Of a stretch of 64,000 nt of DNA, positions 42,029-52,023 are shown piece after piece. A model generated the notes under the pieces. The model ran no database searches and was not told the DNA's origin. It saw only the letters and a program-made list of their open reading frames with translations. A program made the translations under genes and the position numbers. The stretch spans positions 5,275,001 through 5,339,000 of the forward strand of contig NZ_JAQFIL010000001.1 in the NCBI RefSeq assembly GCF_029504655.1, written 5' to 3'. Within the stretch, counting starts at the first letter, position 1; each line of letters opens with the position of its first letter. This stretch comes from Catalinimonas alkaloidigena (GTDB lineage Bacteria; Bacteroidota; Bacteroidia; Cytophagales; Cyclobacteriaceae).

Positions 42029-43453
42029 TCACAGTCTGTTTCTCTCCTCGGAAAATAGTTTATTATCTGGTTTATCGGGCAGGCTGGATTGCCATTCTTC
42101 TATTTGATGGACCAGTCGTTCGACCACTTCTGTATTTTCTTCCTTTAGATCATGCTGTTCATATACATCCTTAGTGATATCATAAAGTTCAACATAAGAC
42201 AAATCACTGTTACCCACCAATTTCCAGTTTTGGTCAACTATGGCGTATGAAACCCAATGATAAGGTTTATTTTTGTTGATGGGCCAACTACCATCCATCT
42301 TCCAAAAGAGGGGTTTCGTTCGGGAAGGGTAAGGGGTCCCCTTTAGAGTACCTAGCTGGCTGATTCCGTCAGGGCTATATGAATCTGGTAATTGCACGCC
42401 GGCAATCTCACAGAATGTAGGAAGCAAATCTACTGCAGATATTAAAGAGACTGAATCCACTGCACCTGCCTTTATTTTTCCGGGCCATCGGGCAATAAAC
42501 GGTACGCCTATTCCTCCTTCAAAAAGGGCCGCTTTATAGCCTTTTCTTCCGCCGGTAATTCCTTTTGAGCCCGCTATATTATAACCCACCCCTGTAGCTG
42601 TATCATGATAGGTTTCCAAGGCAGTTGGCGTAGCCGCCCGGGCCGGGCCATTATCAGAGCTAAATACAACAAGCGTGTTTTCTGTCAGATTTAATCGGTC
42701 CAATGCATCCAATACTTTACCAATTCTTTCGTCCGCATGGGACAATACAGAAGCATAAATATTATCGGTTTCCTCCAGTTCACGGAACCCCCACTGGTAT
42801 TTCGGGATCACATGATGAGGGGTATGCGGTTCATGTATCCATAAATTGATAAAAAATGGTTGGTTCTCCCGCCTGGCATTTTCCATGAATTCAATGGTTT
42901 TATCGGCATCCTCATAAAAGGGCATTTGTTCCCCCGAGCAATTAAAAGCGCCGTAGGTATCATATCCATACCTTGCAGGAGTGGGTGAGTCCGGAATCAT
43001 ATTATTAGAAAGGTGCCATTTTCCAAAATGAGCGGTAACATACCCACTTTGTTGCAATAAGCTGGGCAAAAGGGTTGCTTCATTATCGAGCCAGTCAGGC
43101 ATATTCCGCTGTGCATTCTGTGGTACCCAGGCAAAGTGACCATTAATATTAAATCTGGCTGGAAAATGCCCGCTAAGTACAGCTGCTCGGCTCGGTGAAC
43201 ATACACCACTCGCCACGGTAAAACGGTGAAAGTCGGTTCCCTCTGCTACTAAGCGATCAATATTCGGGGTCTTGACATAAGGATGGCCATGAGCACTCAG
43301 ATCGCCCCAGCCCCAATCGTCAGCAAATATGAAAAGGATATTGGGTCGGGATGGTTCTCCCTCTTTAGCCGACTGCTTTCCAGTTCTTTCCGTGCAGGCC
43401 AATAAGCTCCCAACAAAGAAGCTCATCGCAAGAATTCTTAAAAATCTATCCAT
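42029..43453 (-). CDS. S1-family sulfatase (lipoprotein)
   Basis: 474 residues. A lipobox (GSLLAC) puts it in a membrane. Metal-binding Asp pair in NILFIFADDWGWGDLS, and the formylglycine motif GVCSPSRAAVLSG with Cys85, which an anaerobic or FGE-type maturase must modify. The further metal/substrate motif is VVFSSDNGPARA. It removes sulfate from sugar residues. It is one of three intact sulfatases in the locus and lies 40 bp from the acetylesterase gene. Confidence 0.92.
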   Translation of the reverse strand: MDRFLRILAMSFFVGSLLACTERTGKQSAKEGEPSRPNILFIFADDWGWGDLSAHGHPYVKTPNIDRLVAEGTDFHRFTVASGVCSPSRAAVLSGHFPARFNINGHFAWVPQNAQRNMPDWLDNEATLLPSLLQQSGYVTAHFGKWHLSNNMIPDSPTPARYGYDTYGAFNCSGEQMPFYEDADKTIEFMENARRENQPFFINLWIHEPHTPHHVIPKYQWGFRELEETDNIYASVLSHADERIGKVLDALDRLNLTENTLVVFSSDNGPARAATPTALETYHDTATGVGYNIAGSKGITGGRKGYKAALFEGGIGVPFIARWPGKIKAGAVDSVSLISAVDLLPTFCEIAGVQLPDSYSPDGISQLGTLKGTPYPSRTKPLFWKMDGSWPINKNKPYHWVSYAIVDQNWKLVGNSDLSYVELYDITKDVYEQHDLKEENTEVVERLVHQIEEWQSSLPDKPDNKLFSEERNRL

Positions 43454-43617
43454 ATCATATTAGTTATGTATCCAGGTTAGCATGCTTCAAACTCAGTAAT
43501 GTATGCCCCCCCTAAGGTCTTGAAGGCAGCTGTTCTTCATTGAACTCACCTACTTTCTCAATGGCCTGGCTAATTCTACATATCCTGCCGGCCGACATTG
43601 CTCACTAAAGTCAACGC

Positions 43618-44497
43618 CTACTCCAAGTAATTTTCAAATGTTGTTAAATAAGCCTTCAGCGCTTTGACTATTTCGGGGTATTGATTTATCATATTCCGGG
43701 TCTCTACCCTATCTTCTTTCAGGTTGAACAACATGCTATTTACACCCCGCTCATGATATTTGCTTTCTCCAGATCTTACGGCTGGTAGTTGATTGCCCTG
43801 ATAATAGTAAAATTGCTGATGCGGTGAGCTTGCTCCGACATTAAGCTTCGGCCAGATGTCTTTCCCATCTATTACTCTATCCTGAGGAGTTTCAGCTCAG
43901 CATAGTTTAACAAAAGAGGATAGCAAGTCCATGACAGTCAGTATTTCATCAGCAACAACGCTCCGGGAAATTTTTCCCAGCCACCAGGCAATTGCTGGTA
44001 CAAACATACCTCCTTCAAAGATATCACTTTTTCTCCCTCTCAACCCTCCTGTACTCCCCAGCCCTCCTTGGTGAGGACCATTATCAGACATTAAAAAACT
44101 AATGTATTCTCTTCCAACTTATTAGCAAGGAGCACAACCAATATTACCCCAATTGAAGCATCTATGGCACTGGAGGCCTAAGGGTATAGTGGGTCACGAA
44201 GCTTAAAATTTACCGTTCCATTTTCCTGAGCAAGAACGTTTTGTACGGAATCCATTGCCTGCTTTTCAAATTCCGGGAAAGCATAAACCGGCCGGTACGG
44301 TAGCGGACGAGAGGCATAAAAAAAAAGGGTTTCCCCTATTATATTCTATGAAAGCCCCTACCCAGGTCATCGGCATAAATAAAAACTACATTGGGCTTAA
44401 CCTTCTTTTCCTTATAAGATGTTTGTCCTCTGACTCCACAGGGTATTGAAATAAGCAAAATGATTAAAAAGTATAAATGATTGTTAGCTGTTCTCAT
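43618..44497 (-). pseudogene. Decayed S1-family sulfatase
   Basis: Starts at 44497 with MRTANNHLYFLIILLISIP and KPNVVFIYADDLGRG, then reaches a stop. The formylglycine region is lost. Later pieces match sulfatase ends: MSDNGPHQGGLGSTGGLRGR, KSDIFEGGMFVPAIAWWLG and, at the C-terminus, YHERGVNSMLFNLKEDRVET ending at 43618-43620. Deletions and several stops make it inactive. It shows gene loss within an otherwise intact locus. Confidence 0.8.
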
Positions 44498-44664
44498 TGA
44501 GTTTATTTATTAAAGTAAGCGCAATTTCAAATGGAGTTTTCCTACACCTGTTTTGTTGATTTTTAGCTATAATCTGTGGCTCTTGGCGAGATAGTATTAA
44601 TAGCGTACCACTTTACAATGCAGCTAATTATGCTGTCTTATATTTTCTCAGAAACACTATTCGT

Positions 44665-45708
44665 TTATTGCTTTTCTATCTCATATCTAAGCAAATAGGC
44701 TTCACCTTCATTTTGAATCATTGAAATCCCCCAACCCGGAATTTCTTCTGCAGTATTTCCATCTTCCAGATGTGGGCGGTATAAGCCTGGTGCTTTGGGG
44801 ATATCTTTTAAATTGTTATACATATTAGAAAAATTAATACCATCGGGAGCCAGGTTGATAGAGGAACTTATAGATGCCAAAGAAGCCACCCCTCCCTCTT
44901 CTAACCAAACCAGCACTTCGTGACTTTCATCCAGAATTGGCCCGTCATGTTTTTGGTAAGGCCCCTCAGGCTGGTCGGCAAAGGCTACTCCCATATTTGT
45001 AAGACGTGGACCTTCCTTTCCATGGCTTAATGAGCGACCTTTGTAGTACAGCCATATCTTATCATCTCTCACCATCAAACTGGCATCATCAATGCGGTAG
45101 CTATCAAACGCTTTCGGCTCCTCGCTCACTTTCAGGATTGGATTGTTTTCTACCCTGACAAACGGACCATCGGGGCTTTCGGCCACCGCTAATCCTATTG
45201 CTGTGAAATCGTTGGTTGCATTGTTTTCAAACTCATTATCTGGATTGTCTGGGGTAGGTTTCACCCCGGTGTAATAAAGGTAATACTTGCCACTATAAGC
45301 CAGAATATTTGGTGTAAAAACGGAGTGGCTGTCAAAACCTCCTTTCTCTCCCAGTCCCAGCGCCATGCCCTGTTCTTCCCAACTATGTCCATTGTCTTCA
45401 GAGGTTGCATACCAGATTGTGCCCCAGTAGCCAGACCTGATCGGGCTATTCATGCGGGTATACCACACATAATGTTTATCGCCCACCTTGATTACATCGC
45501 TGGGATCCCTTCTGTTGTACAAAGAATCCTGCCCTATTCCTTCAACTTCTGAATAGGAAAAGCTTAAAGTTCCTGCTTTTTCTTCTTCTTTATTTTCAGC
45601 TTTTTGAGAGTTTCCTGAAATACAGGCACTTAACAGTAAAACGGATATTGCAAATATAGCCATCCTGGTGTGTATAAGCGGATATTTGACTTTTGCTTTC
45701 AGTATCAT
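44665..45708 (-). CDS. GH117/GH43-like five-bladed propeller glycosidase (lipoprotein)
   Basis: 347 residues with a lipobox (LLLSACISGN). The start of the catalytic domain reads YNRRDPSDVIKVGDKHYVWY, then GYWGTIWYATSEDNGHSW and FDSHSVFTPNILAYSGKYYL. This RDPSD...VWYT...FTPN pattern is that of GH117, known for 3,6-anhydro-L-galactosidases on agar oligosaccharides, although other activities exist in related families. It is 94 bp downstream of the 45802-47412 gene. The specific activity is inference. Confidence 0.72.
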   Translation of the reverse strand: MILKAKVKYPLIHTRMAIFAISVLLLSACISGNSQKAENKEEEKAGTLSFSYSEVEGIGQDSLYNRRDPSDVIKVGDKHYVWYTRMNSPIRSGYWGTIWYATSEDNGHSWEEQGMALGLGEKGGFDSHSVFTPNILAYSGKYYLYYTGVKPTPDNPDNEFENNATNDFTAIGLAVAESPDGPFVRVENNPILKVSEEPKAFDSYRIDDASLMVRDDKIWLYYKGRSLSHGKEGPRLTNMGVAFADQPEGPYQKHDGPILDESHEVLVWLEEGGVASLASISSSINLAPDGINFSNMYNNLKDIPKAPGLYRPHLEDGNTAEEIPGWGISMIQNEGEAYLLRYEIEKQ

Positions 45709-45801
45709 TTATATATCATTATTTGAAGTATTTTCTATTCGCTTTTATCCTGTGGTTCCTTACTATTCAACTGAATGTTTACCCACATGAACTATTAATC
45801 A

Positions 45802-47412
45802 CTACTCAAACTCTACCACAACTTTATCAAGAATCGGTTTTGACTTGTTTTCAGTGTCATCTATAAGCTGAACTTCAAATTGAAAACCATATCCTTCAGG
45901 AAGCTCTGAAAGTTCTAACTTTGCCGGGATTCTTCTAATCTGCCTGGCAAAACCTTCCATATCTTCATATTCTTCTTTAACAACCCCCCAATCGCTCCAA
46001 TGGTCAATGACACCGTCCTTGGAAGTATCTACCCCCATCCGTACTTTTACTGTTTCTACCCAGGGTCCGGGGCTTATATAATCAGTATCCATCTGAGTCA
46101 GTAAATAAAACTGTCCTTCGGCAAATACGATATCAGGATCTGGGTGCCCCTGACCGATGTTACCGCAAAAAGTGAAAGGTTTATTGATGTCGTCGGAAGT
46201 AAACCAGGCCACACTCATATCTTTTCTACCATGGCCCCCAGCCGGGTCAAAATCAGCAAATAAATAGTACTGTCCACCGATTGAGATGGCGGCCCAGTCG
46301 CCATAGGCATTCTGCGCTGGTTCGTGGATTTCGTATTCAGCAAAAGCCCGTGTATCTCCTGCTTTGATTCTGTGCTGGGGTACATCTTCGGCTACTGTTC
46401 TTCCAGGAAATCTATCAGGAGCTTCCGCATGCCAGTGTGGATGGGCATACTCTGCAAATTTTCCGGTAGCTTGAGTACGTTCATCCACTGGTGGATCCAG
46501 AATTTCAAAATTATTAAATCCGTCAGGACTCACAGCATGCACGGCCAGAGGTGAATCCCAGGCGTGCGTTGAAGCATCAATAGGTGACCAGTCTTCTGCG
46601 ATAATATGAAAATTTCCTTCTAGATCCCGGATTACGGCGCAGTCGGAACCATGAGATGGGTCGTGGAAAGCCATTCCCATATTTTTTCCCGGAACACCAT
46701 CGGTAAGGTCTTCGTCAATGTACAGGTGAGGATCCTGATCGTTGGGGAAGTCATAATAGAAATAGAACTTTCCATCAGCATATTCTGCGGTAGTCATCCA
46801 GCGAGAAAAGTGCTCAGACACAGCACCATGATGCACCCAGTTTTTCATATCCCTGCTTTGCCAGGCATGATAACCTCCTTTACCGGGCTTCAGGCCCCCG
46901 GGGGCATCAAACTGATTTTCAAAAGGGGTAGTTTTTAATTCAACATCAAACCCCTCCAGCTTTGCAGTTCCACCCTGGAACGTTCCGTCTTTTTGACCTC
47001 TACTTTTATTATAGCGGCCAAACATCCAATAGTTGCCATCTCCTAATTGCAGTGCTATCGGCGCATCGCCCAGGTTGGAGGGACCCACATTGGAAACCGG
47101 CTTCCAGTTCAGCCATTCTGTTGACTGTGAAAAAGTGATTGACTTTACAGATCGCTTGTCAGTAAACTGTTTTATGGAACTTTGAAAAGTTGCTACCATA
47201 GCTGCCGGCACTGCTTTTCCTTCGCTAATTTCCAAATCTGAATACCGGTCTATGCTCGCCTGCCAATCCTGCTGAGATTCAATGATCCAGGCATTATTCA
47301 TTGATGAATCAACTTGCTGTATATTTTGAGATTGAACATCATGAGTTTTCCCGAAAAAACTTATGCATACCGCTAATAAAGTGTACAGTTCTATTCTTGT
47401 ATTCATTATCAA
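45802..47412 (-). CDS. Secreted beta-propeller glycosidase-like protein
   Basis: 536 residues with an N-terminal signal. The core reads SNLGDAPIALQLGDGNYWMF, GYHAWQSRDMKNWVHHG, FYFYYDFPNDQDPHLYIDED and VAWFTSDDINKPFTFCGNIG. These W-x-x-SxDxxxW-type blades indicate a GH43/GH32-superfamily-like propeller. I cannot name the family. His-rich loops (AEYAHPHWHAEAP) may bind metal or substrate. Lies directly next to a sulfatase (18 bp) in the operon. Confidence 0.6.
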   Translation of the reverse strand: MIMNTRIELYTLLAVCISFFGKTHDVQSQNIQQVDSSMNNAWIIESQQDWQASIDRYSDLEISEGKAVPAAMVATFQSSIKQFTDKRSVKSITFSQSTEWLNWKPVSNVGPSNLGDAPIALQLGDGNYWMFGRYNKSRGQKDGTFQGGTAKLEGFDVELKTTPFENQFDAPGGLKPGKGGYHAWQSRDMKNWVHHGAVSEHFSRWMTTAEYADGKFYFYYDFPNDQDPHLYIDEDLTDGVPGKNMGMAFHDPSHGSDCAVIRDLEGNFHIIAEDWSPIDASTHAWDSPLAVHAVSPDGFNNFEILDPPVDERTQATGKFAEYAHPHWHAEAPDRFPGRTVAEDVPQHRIKAGDTRAFAEYEIHEPAQNAYGDWAAISIGGQYYLFADFDPAGGHGRKDMSVAWFTSDDINKPFTFCGNIGQGHPDPDIVFAEGQFYLLTQMDTDYISPGPWVETVKVRMGVDTSKDGVIDHWSDWGVVKEEYEDMEGFARQIRRIPAKLELSELPEGYGFQFEVQLIDDTENKSKPILDKVVVEFE

Positions 47413-47430
47413 TTATTATGTCCATTTCAC

Positions 47431-48960
47431 TTAAAACTTCAGTATAGAAGCATTGGGAAGCGGGACCTTATTTTCCTTTCTCCAGCTAATAAGTTCTGCT
47501 AATAATTCCTGGGTGATCTGCGCCTGCTCTTCTGCAAGGTTTTTACTTTCTTGAAGATCTTCATCAAGATTATACAATTCAACGCTGCCGTCATTCAGGA
47601 ACTGTATAAGTTTCCATTTCCCTCTTCGGATAATAGAGCAAGGAGGGTTTTTATAAGTGCTCGCTATGTGCCAGAAAAGTGGGCGTTCAGGAAATTCTTC
47701 ACGTTTATAAATAGTCATCAGGCTTTGACCATCCAGCACTCCCTGATAATCCCCAATGCCCGCTACGGCTAGGAAAGTGGGGAAATAATCCAGGCCACAG
47801 ATCGGAATATCCGTTGTTCCCGGGCTAATGACTCCCTCCCAATGGGCAAGGGCTGGAACTCGCAAGCCTCCCTCATAAACCTGACCTTTTGCCCCTCGCA
47901 AGCGCTTATTAGTACTTTGTAGTCCGTTGAATCCGTTATCAGAAGTAAAGATGATCAGCGTATTTTCACGCAACCCCTGTTCATCCAGGTAATCAATGAT
48001 ACGCCCGACATTCTCATCCAGCGACTGGATCATGGTGGCGTAGCCCACGATTTCTTTAAGATTTTCAGTACCTTGTCCCGTTACAGAATCAGGCATTTTG
48101 TTGAGATACTTCTCCATCCACTGCTGATCTCTAACCACCGTAGGCCGGTGCGGAGCATAATAATGAAGGTTCACAAAAAAGGGCTGGTCTTTGTTTTTAT
48201 CCATAAAGCTGATGGCTTCATCTGTGAGCCGGTCGGTGAGCCATTCATCAGTTACTATGTCGAGGATAAAAGGATTTTTAAAAGGAGCTTTATACCCTCC
48301 ACTTTCGGACTTATAGCCTTCCTTATACCCCCGGGCCGGATCACCCCACCAGCTACCTCCAATGTTTTCATGAAACCCTCTACCTGTCGGGTAATAGGCC
48401 TGAATCTCCTCTGACTGATGGCTGGCCAGCCAGGAAAGCTCACCATTGGGCGGCTGTGATAGCGGCTCATCAAAAGGGTAGTCAGTTGCCAGTTCCATCT
48501 CCGGATCGGGACCAACAATATGCCATTTACCCAGATGAACAAGTCGATAACCAGCTTCTCGCAGCGGTTGCGAAAATAGCGTATGTTCCTTTCCGACTGT
48601 CCAGCGGGAATAGATGTTTTGATCGGCTGCATGCTTCTTTTCCAAGACAGGTACATTATACACCTGGGTTCGGAAAGACTGTTTGCCGGTAAGTAGCGCC
48701 GCCCGGGAAGGCGAACAGGTGGGGTACATATAAGCCTGATTGAAGACCAGACTTTGAGTAGCTAAAGCATTAAGGTTTGGGGTCTCAAACCACTCGCTAC
48801 CCATAAAGCCTACATCCTGCCAGCCCAGATCATCCGCCATGATAAAAATGATGTTGGGCTTATCCTCTTTCCTTTCCGAATACCCAGAAAGCCTTGTAGT
48901 TGCCAAAATCATTATTAAACAAAATACCCTTCTCATTGCGCTTCTATGCACTTTATTCAT
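47431..48960 (-). CDS. S1-family sulfatase
   Basis: 509 residues with a signal peptide. Metal motif NIIFIMADDLGWQDVGFMG; formylglycine motif PTCSPSRAALLTGKQS (Cys82). Further conserved parts include YRLVHLGKWHIVG and LIIFTSDNGFNGLQSTNKRL. Full length. Only 19 bp from the beta-helix gene upstream in the operon, so they are likely co-transcribed. Confidence 0.93.
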   Translation of the reverse strand: MNKVHRSAMRRVFCLIMILATTRLSGYSERKEDKPNIIFIMADDLGWQDVGFMGSEWFETPNLNALATQSLVFNQAYMYPTCSPSRAALLTGKQSFRTQVYNVPVLEKKHAADQNIYSRWTVGKEHTLFSQPLREAGYRLVHLGKWHIVGPDPEMELATDYPFDEPLSQPPNGELSWLASHQSEEIQAYYPTGRGFHENIGGSWWGDPARGYKEGYKSESGGYKAPFKNPFILDIVTDEWLTDRLTDEAISFMDKNKDQPFFVNLHYYAPHRPTVVRDQQWMEKYLNKMPDSVTGQGTENLKEIVGYATMIQSLDENVGRIIDYLDEQGLRENTLIIFTSDNGFNGLQSTNKRLRGAKGQVYEGGLRVPALAHWEGVISPGTTDIPICGLDYFPTFLAVAGIGDYQGVLDGQSLMTIYKREEFPERPLFWHIASTYKNPPCSIIRRGKWKLIQFLNDGSVELYNLDEDLQESKNLAEEQAQITQELLAELISWRKENKVPLPNASILKF

Positions 48961-48979
48961 TAGGATGATTGTTTTTCCT

Positions 48980-51379
48980 TTACGGTATAAATCTGATTGT
49001 TGCTTTTGCCTGATTTCTTACGATGGTAAGTTCCAAATCCCCTTCCTTTTGATTAGCTGTTACTGACTGGAACATTTTTCTGTTTTTAGTAGGCTGTTTA
49101 TTTACTGCCAAAATCAAGTCCCCGGCTTTAAGCCCTGCCTTTTGCAAAGGGGAGTCATGTTGAACTTCTTTTACTGCTAAACCACCATCACTTTTGGCTA
49201 CCCCAAAAGCCGAGAACTCTTCCCCTTCCAGCGCTTTCAACTTTGCACCCCACCAGTTGAAGGTAACAAAATCATTCTTTTTCTTTTGTCCGAATGCCAA
49301 TCCACCTCCATCATTTCTTACTTCCGGAATTTCTGGCGTTTCCGCTATCGCCTTTAAACTCGGTTTCTTGACACCAAACTGATCCATTGGAAAGTTTTTA
49401 AACCCAATTTCAAAAGCTGGGGATCCTTCTTTTACTCTAAAATCACCATTTTCAGGATCCACAAATAAGGGATCTCCATTGATGGAATTGAGATCCCAGT
49501 TAAACTCCCTGAAAGCATCTTTTGCATCGGTAACATTTCCGTAAAACAGATTTTCGTCTATTCTTTTACCATTGGATAACTTCTCAGGCACCCCTATCGC
49601 CCGGTGCTTACCTGTAATGATATTTCCGTAAAACTCATCTTCGCTATGATTGTACCACACATGCGGATGGAAGCCATTGTTGATGATGACGTTGTTCCAG
49701 GCTCTCCTTTTAAAGCCTTCTCTAAACTTCAAGCCGCCGTGTAAGAGTAGGTTATTGTAAATTTCATAGTTGCTGGATCCATCGTCCAGATCTATATCCC
49801 ATCCGTGCTCGCACTTCCAGCGACTGTTTCGTATCGTTGTAGTTGCCATAGCGTCCAGGTAGGGCAGCTCAGGATTTTTGTCAACGAATTTCTGGGAGGT
49901 AGGCCTGTCCTTTCTCCAAAACCTGTCCCTTCCCCATGAGTTAAACGAGCCATGGTCATGTGTTTCCAATACGGTATTGAACACGTCACATCTTTCGATC
50001 AGGTGACCGCCCCATGCACCATCTCCAATGTTAATTCCCGCACGAGCACAATCGTAGATGGACACATCCTTCACAGTAATGTATTGCGCCATTTCTATCT
50101 GTACCCCTGCCGGTTGTCTCTCTGTTCTGCCAATTCCGTGTATCAGGCAATCCTCCACAGTAGAATTCGCCGGGTAATTGTTTGTTTTGGGGCCTGGCCT
50201 CAGGTCAATTTTTGAGAGGTCGTTTATTTCATTATATTCAAAAAGTGGATTTCTTACGGCATTAGTGTCTCCCACGAAACAAACCCCACTAGCTCCAACA
50301 TCATGAATATGACACCCTTTGACCAATCCATCCCTGTTGTAATTGTTAAAGAAAATGGCATTACCGCCCACCTGATCAAACTCAGAATCTAAAATGCTAA
50401 TATGCTCCGTACCAGTAAGCTTGATGGCTCCACCCCGATAAATCGTCCAATCGGATCGTAACATGGGTTCTTTGGTATCCATGAAGGTCCTTGCTGCATG
50501 CCTGAATACAAATCCTTTTAAGTTAATATAAGATACAGGCTCACTTTCAGTACCTTCAAATTCTATCAGGTGTCTTAGACGAACGATTTCTACTTTTGCA
50601 TTTTTTAAATTCAAGCCTTCAGGAGGATAGTAATACAGCATATTGGTTTTAGCATTGTGATACCACTCTCCGGACGCATCCAGTTCTTCAAAAATGTTCT
50701 CGACCATGCGAAATTCTTCATGCATGCCCATTTGTCGATTATTTTGCCAACCTCCCTCATATGTCACCTCACCTTCTTCATTTTTTCCTGTAATCCGGTA
50801 ATGATAGCCCCCCCACCTATTTCTATGCATGGCATGGATGTAGCCACCTGTCGGATCTGCCCAGCCCTCTGCTCTCTCTTTAGAAAAAGCATCCGCCGCA
50901 AATCCCTGGTATGCTGCTGTTTTCCTGCTTGCATCATAGTTGGGATAGCGCGCCATACGCTGGTTCTTTTCATTGATAAATACCTGATCAATGTTTAGAC
51001 CTTCAGGTGTTTCTGCCTGATAAATACCGTCTTTGTACGGTTTCCAGTTGAGTTTTAATAATGAGCCTCCGCTGATGATAGCCTTTCCTTCATTTACGGC
51101 CTGATAAGTAATTTCTTTACCTTCGGCACCAGAGTCTTCTGGTCCAAACACCAGTGTATTGGGCAGATAATAAATCCCATCTTTTACATAAATATTAACC
51201 TCCTGTTCCCCTGCTTTCTCCCGGGCAAGTTCCTGAGCTTTTTGCAATGTGGCCACAGGCTTGTTTTCGGAACCATCATTCTGGTCGCTTCCCTCATTGC
51301 TTACATAGATCTCCACTCCAGAACAGGAAATAAGTATTACAGATAAAAGGGCATATAGTATTGAGTTTAGGTTTTTCAT
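48980..51379 (-). CDS. Parallel beta-helix protein fused to a C-terminal PDZ domain
   Basis: 799 residues. A lipoprotein signal (VILISCSGVEIYVSNEG) precedes SDQNDGSENKPVATLQKAQE, the usual start of right-handed beta-helix enzymes such as GH120/GH141 and related lyases. Repeating coil segments run through residues about 260-660 (ISILDSEFDQVGGNAIFFNN; TTTIRNSRWKCEHGWDIDLD). The last 100 residues form a PDZ domain (VQHDSPLQKAGLKAGDLILA). An enzyme-PDZ fusion is uncommon. Exact CAZy family not identifiable here; GH141-like is one possibility. Confidence 0.7.
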   Translation of the reverse strand: MKNLNSILYALLSVILISCSGVEIYVSNEGSDQNDGSENKPVATLQKAQELAREKAGEQEVNIYVKDGIYYLPNTLVFGPEDSGAEGKEITYQAVNEGKAIISGGSLLKLNWKPYKDGIYQAETPEGLNIDQVFINEKNQRMARYPNYDASRKTAAYQGFAADAFSKERAEGWADPTGGYIHAMHRNRWGGYHYRITGKNEEGEVTYEGGWQNNRQMGMHEEFRMVENIFEELDASGEWYHNAKTNMLYYYPPEGLNLKNAKVEIVRLRHLIEFEGTESEPVSYINLKGFVFRHAARTFMDTKEPMLRSDWTIYRGGAIKLTGTEHISILDSEFDQVGGNAIFFNNYNRDGLVKGCHIHDVGASGVCFVGDTNAVRNPLFEYNEINDLSKIDLRPGPKTNNYPANSTVEDCLIHGIGRTERQPAGVQIEMAQYITVKDVSIYDCARAGINIGDGAWGGHLIERCDVFNTVLETHDHGSFNSWGRDRFWRKDRPTSQKFVDKNPELPYLDAMATTTIRNSRWKCEHGWDIDLDDGSSNYEIYNNLLLHGGLKFREGFKRRAWNNVIINNGFHPHVWYNHSEDEFYGNIITGKHRAIGVPEKLSNGKRIDENLFYGNVTDAKDAFREFNWDLNSINGDPLFVDPENGDFRVKEGSPAFEIGFKNFPMDQFGVKKPSLKAIAETPEIPEVRNDGGGLAFGQKKKNDFVTFNWWGAKLKALEGEEFSAFGVAKSDGGLAVKEVQHDSPLQKAGLKAGDLILAVNKQPTKNRKMFQSVTANQKEGDLELTIVRNQAKATIRFIP

Positions 51380-51529
51380 TTTTAAATCATCAGGTTACAT
51401 GTTTTCCAGATTATTTTATTTGCCTCAGACCGCCGTGCCGGAAATCTGGATGCCTAAATATTGCACGGACTTTGTACCTGCCCCCCCTATTAGGGACTGC
51501 TGCAGACGCTGGTGCATTAAGTTTCTTTA

Positions 51530-51959
51530 GCTAAAATTCAGAAGCCTCAATGAGTACTTTTCCTGCCTGAAAAAACGCTTCTGCATCAGCGAATTTTTAT
51601 AGTTCACACCATCATCTACATACTGAATGATGTTGACGAGGTCTTTGATTCATCTGTAGATGTAGCATGTCAAACAAATGCCTTGTATCCCGTATGTAAT
51701 TTTGAATACCAGACACCATACAATTCAGCTACTTTGATATTATCACTGAGATCACTGCGCATAACTTCATCTTCCTGACCGAAGTCAGGGATTTGGAATA
51801 GCTTACTTTGACCGTTTTTGCACCTGCCGGCCTATCAAAGGAGGAATCTGATACTACGATCGTTATTCCTGCATTTTTAGATGAGATGAACGAAGCAGAA
51901 AGCAAGCCCAGAAGCAGGAGCAATATTTTACCTCCTGAGATGTCGTTTCGCTTTATCAT
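51530..51959 (-). pseudogene. Remnant of an exported protein gene
   Basis: The frame from 51959 reads MIKRNDISGGKILLLLLGLL with a signal-like stretch, then DRPAGAKTVKVSYSK. Downstream pieces in other frames (EVMRSDLSDNIKVAELYGVW; KDLVNIIQYVDDGVNYKNSL) look like parts of a single broken coding region. I cannot name the family. The rest of 51380-52023 has no gene. Confidence 0.35.
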
Positions 51960-52023
51960 TACTGGTCTTTTTCATTTTCCATCCACCCTGGCCATATGGC
52001 ATACACGACCTTTGACTCACACC

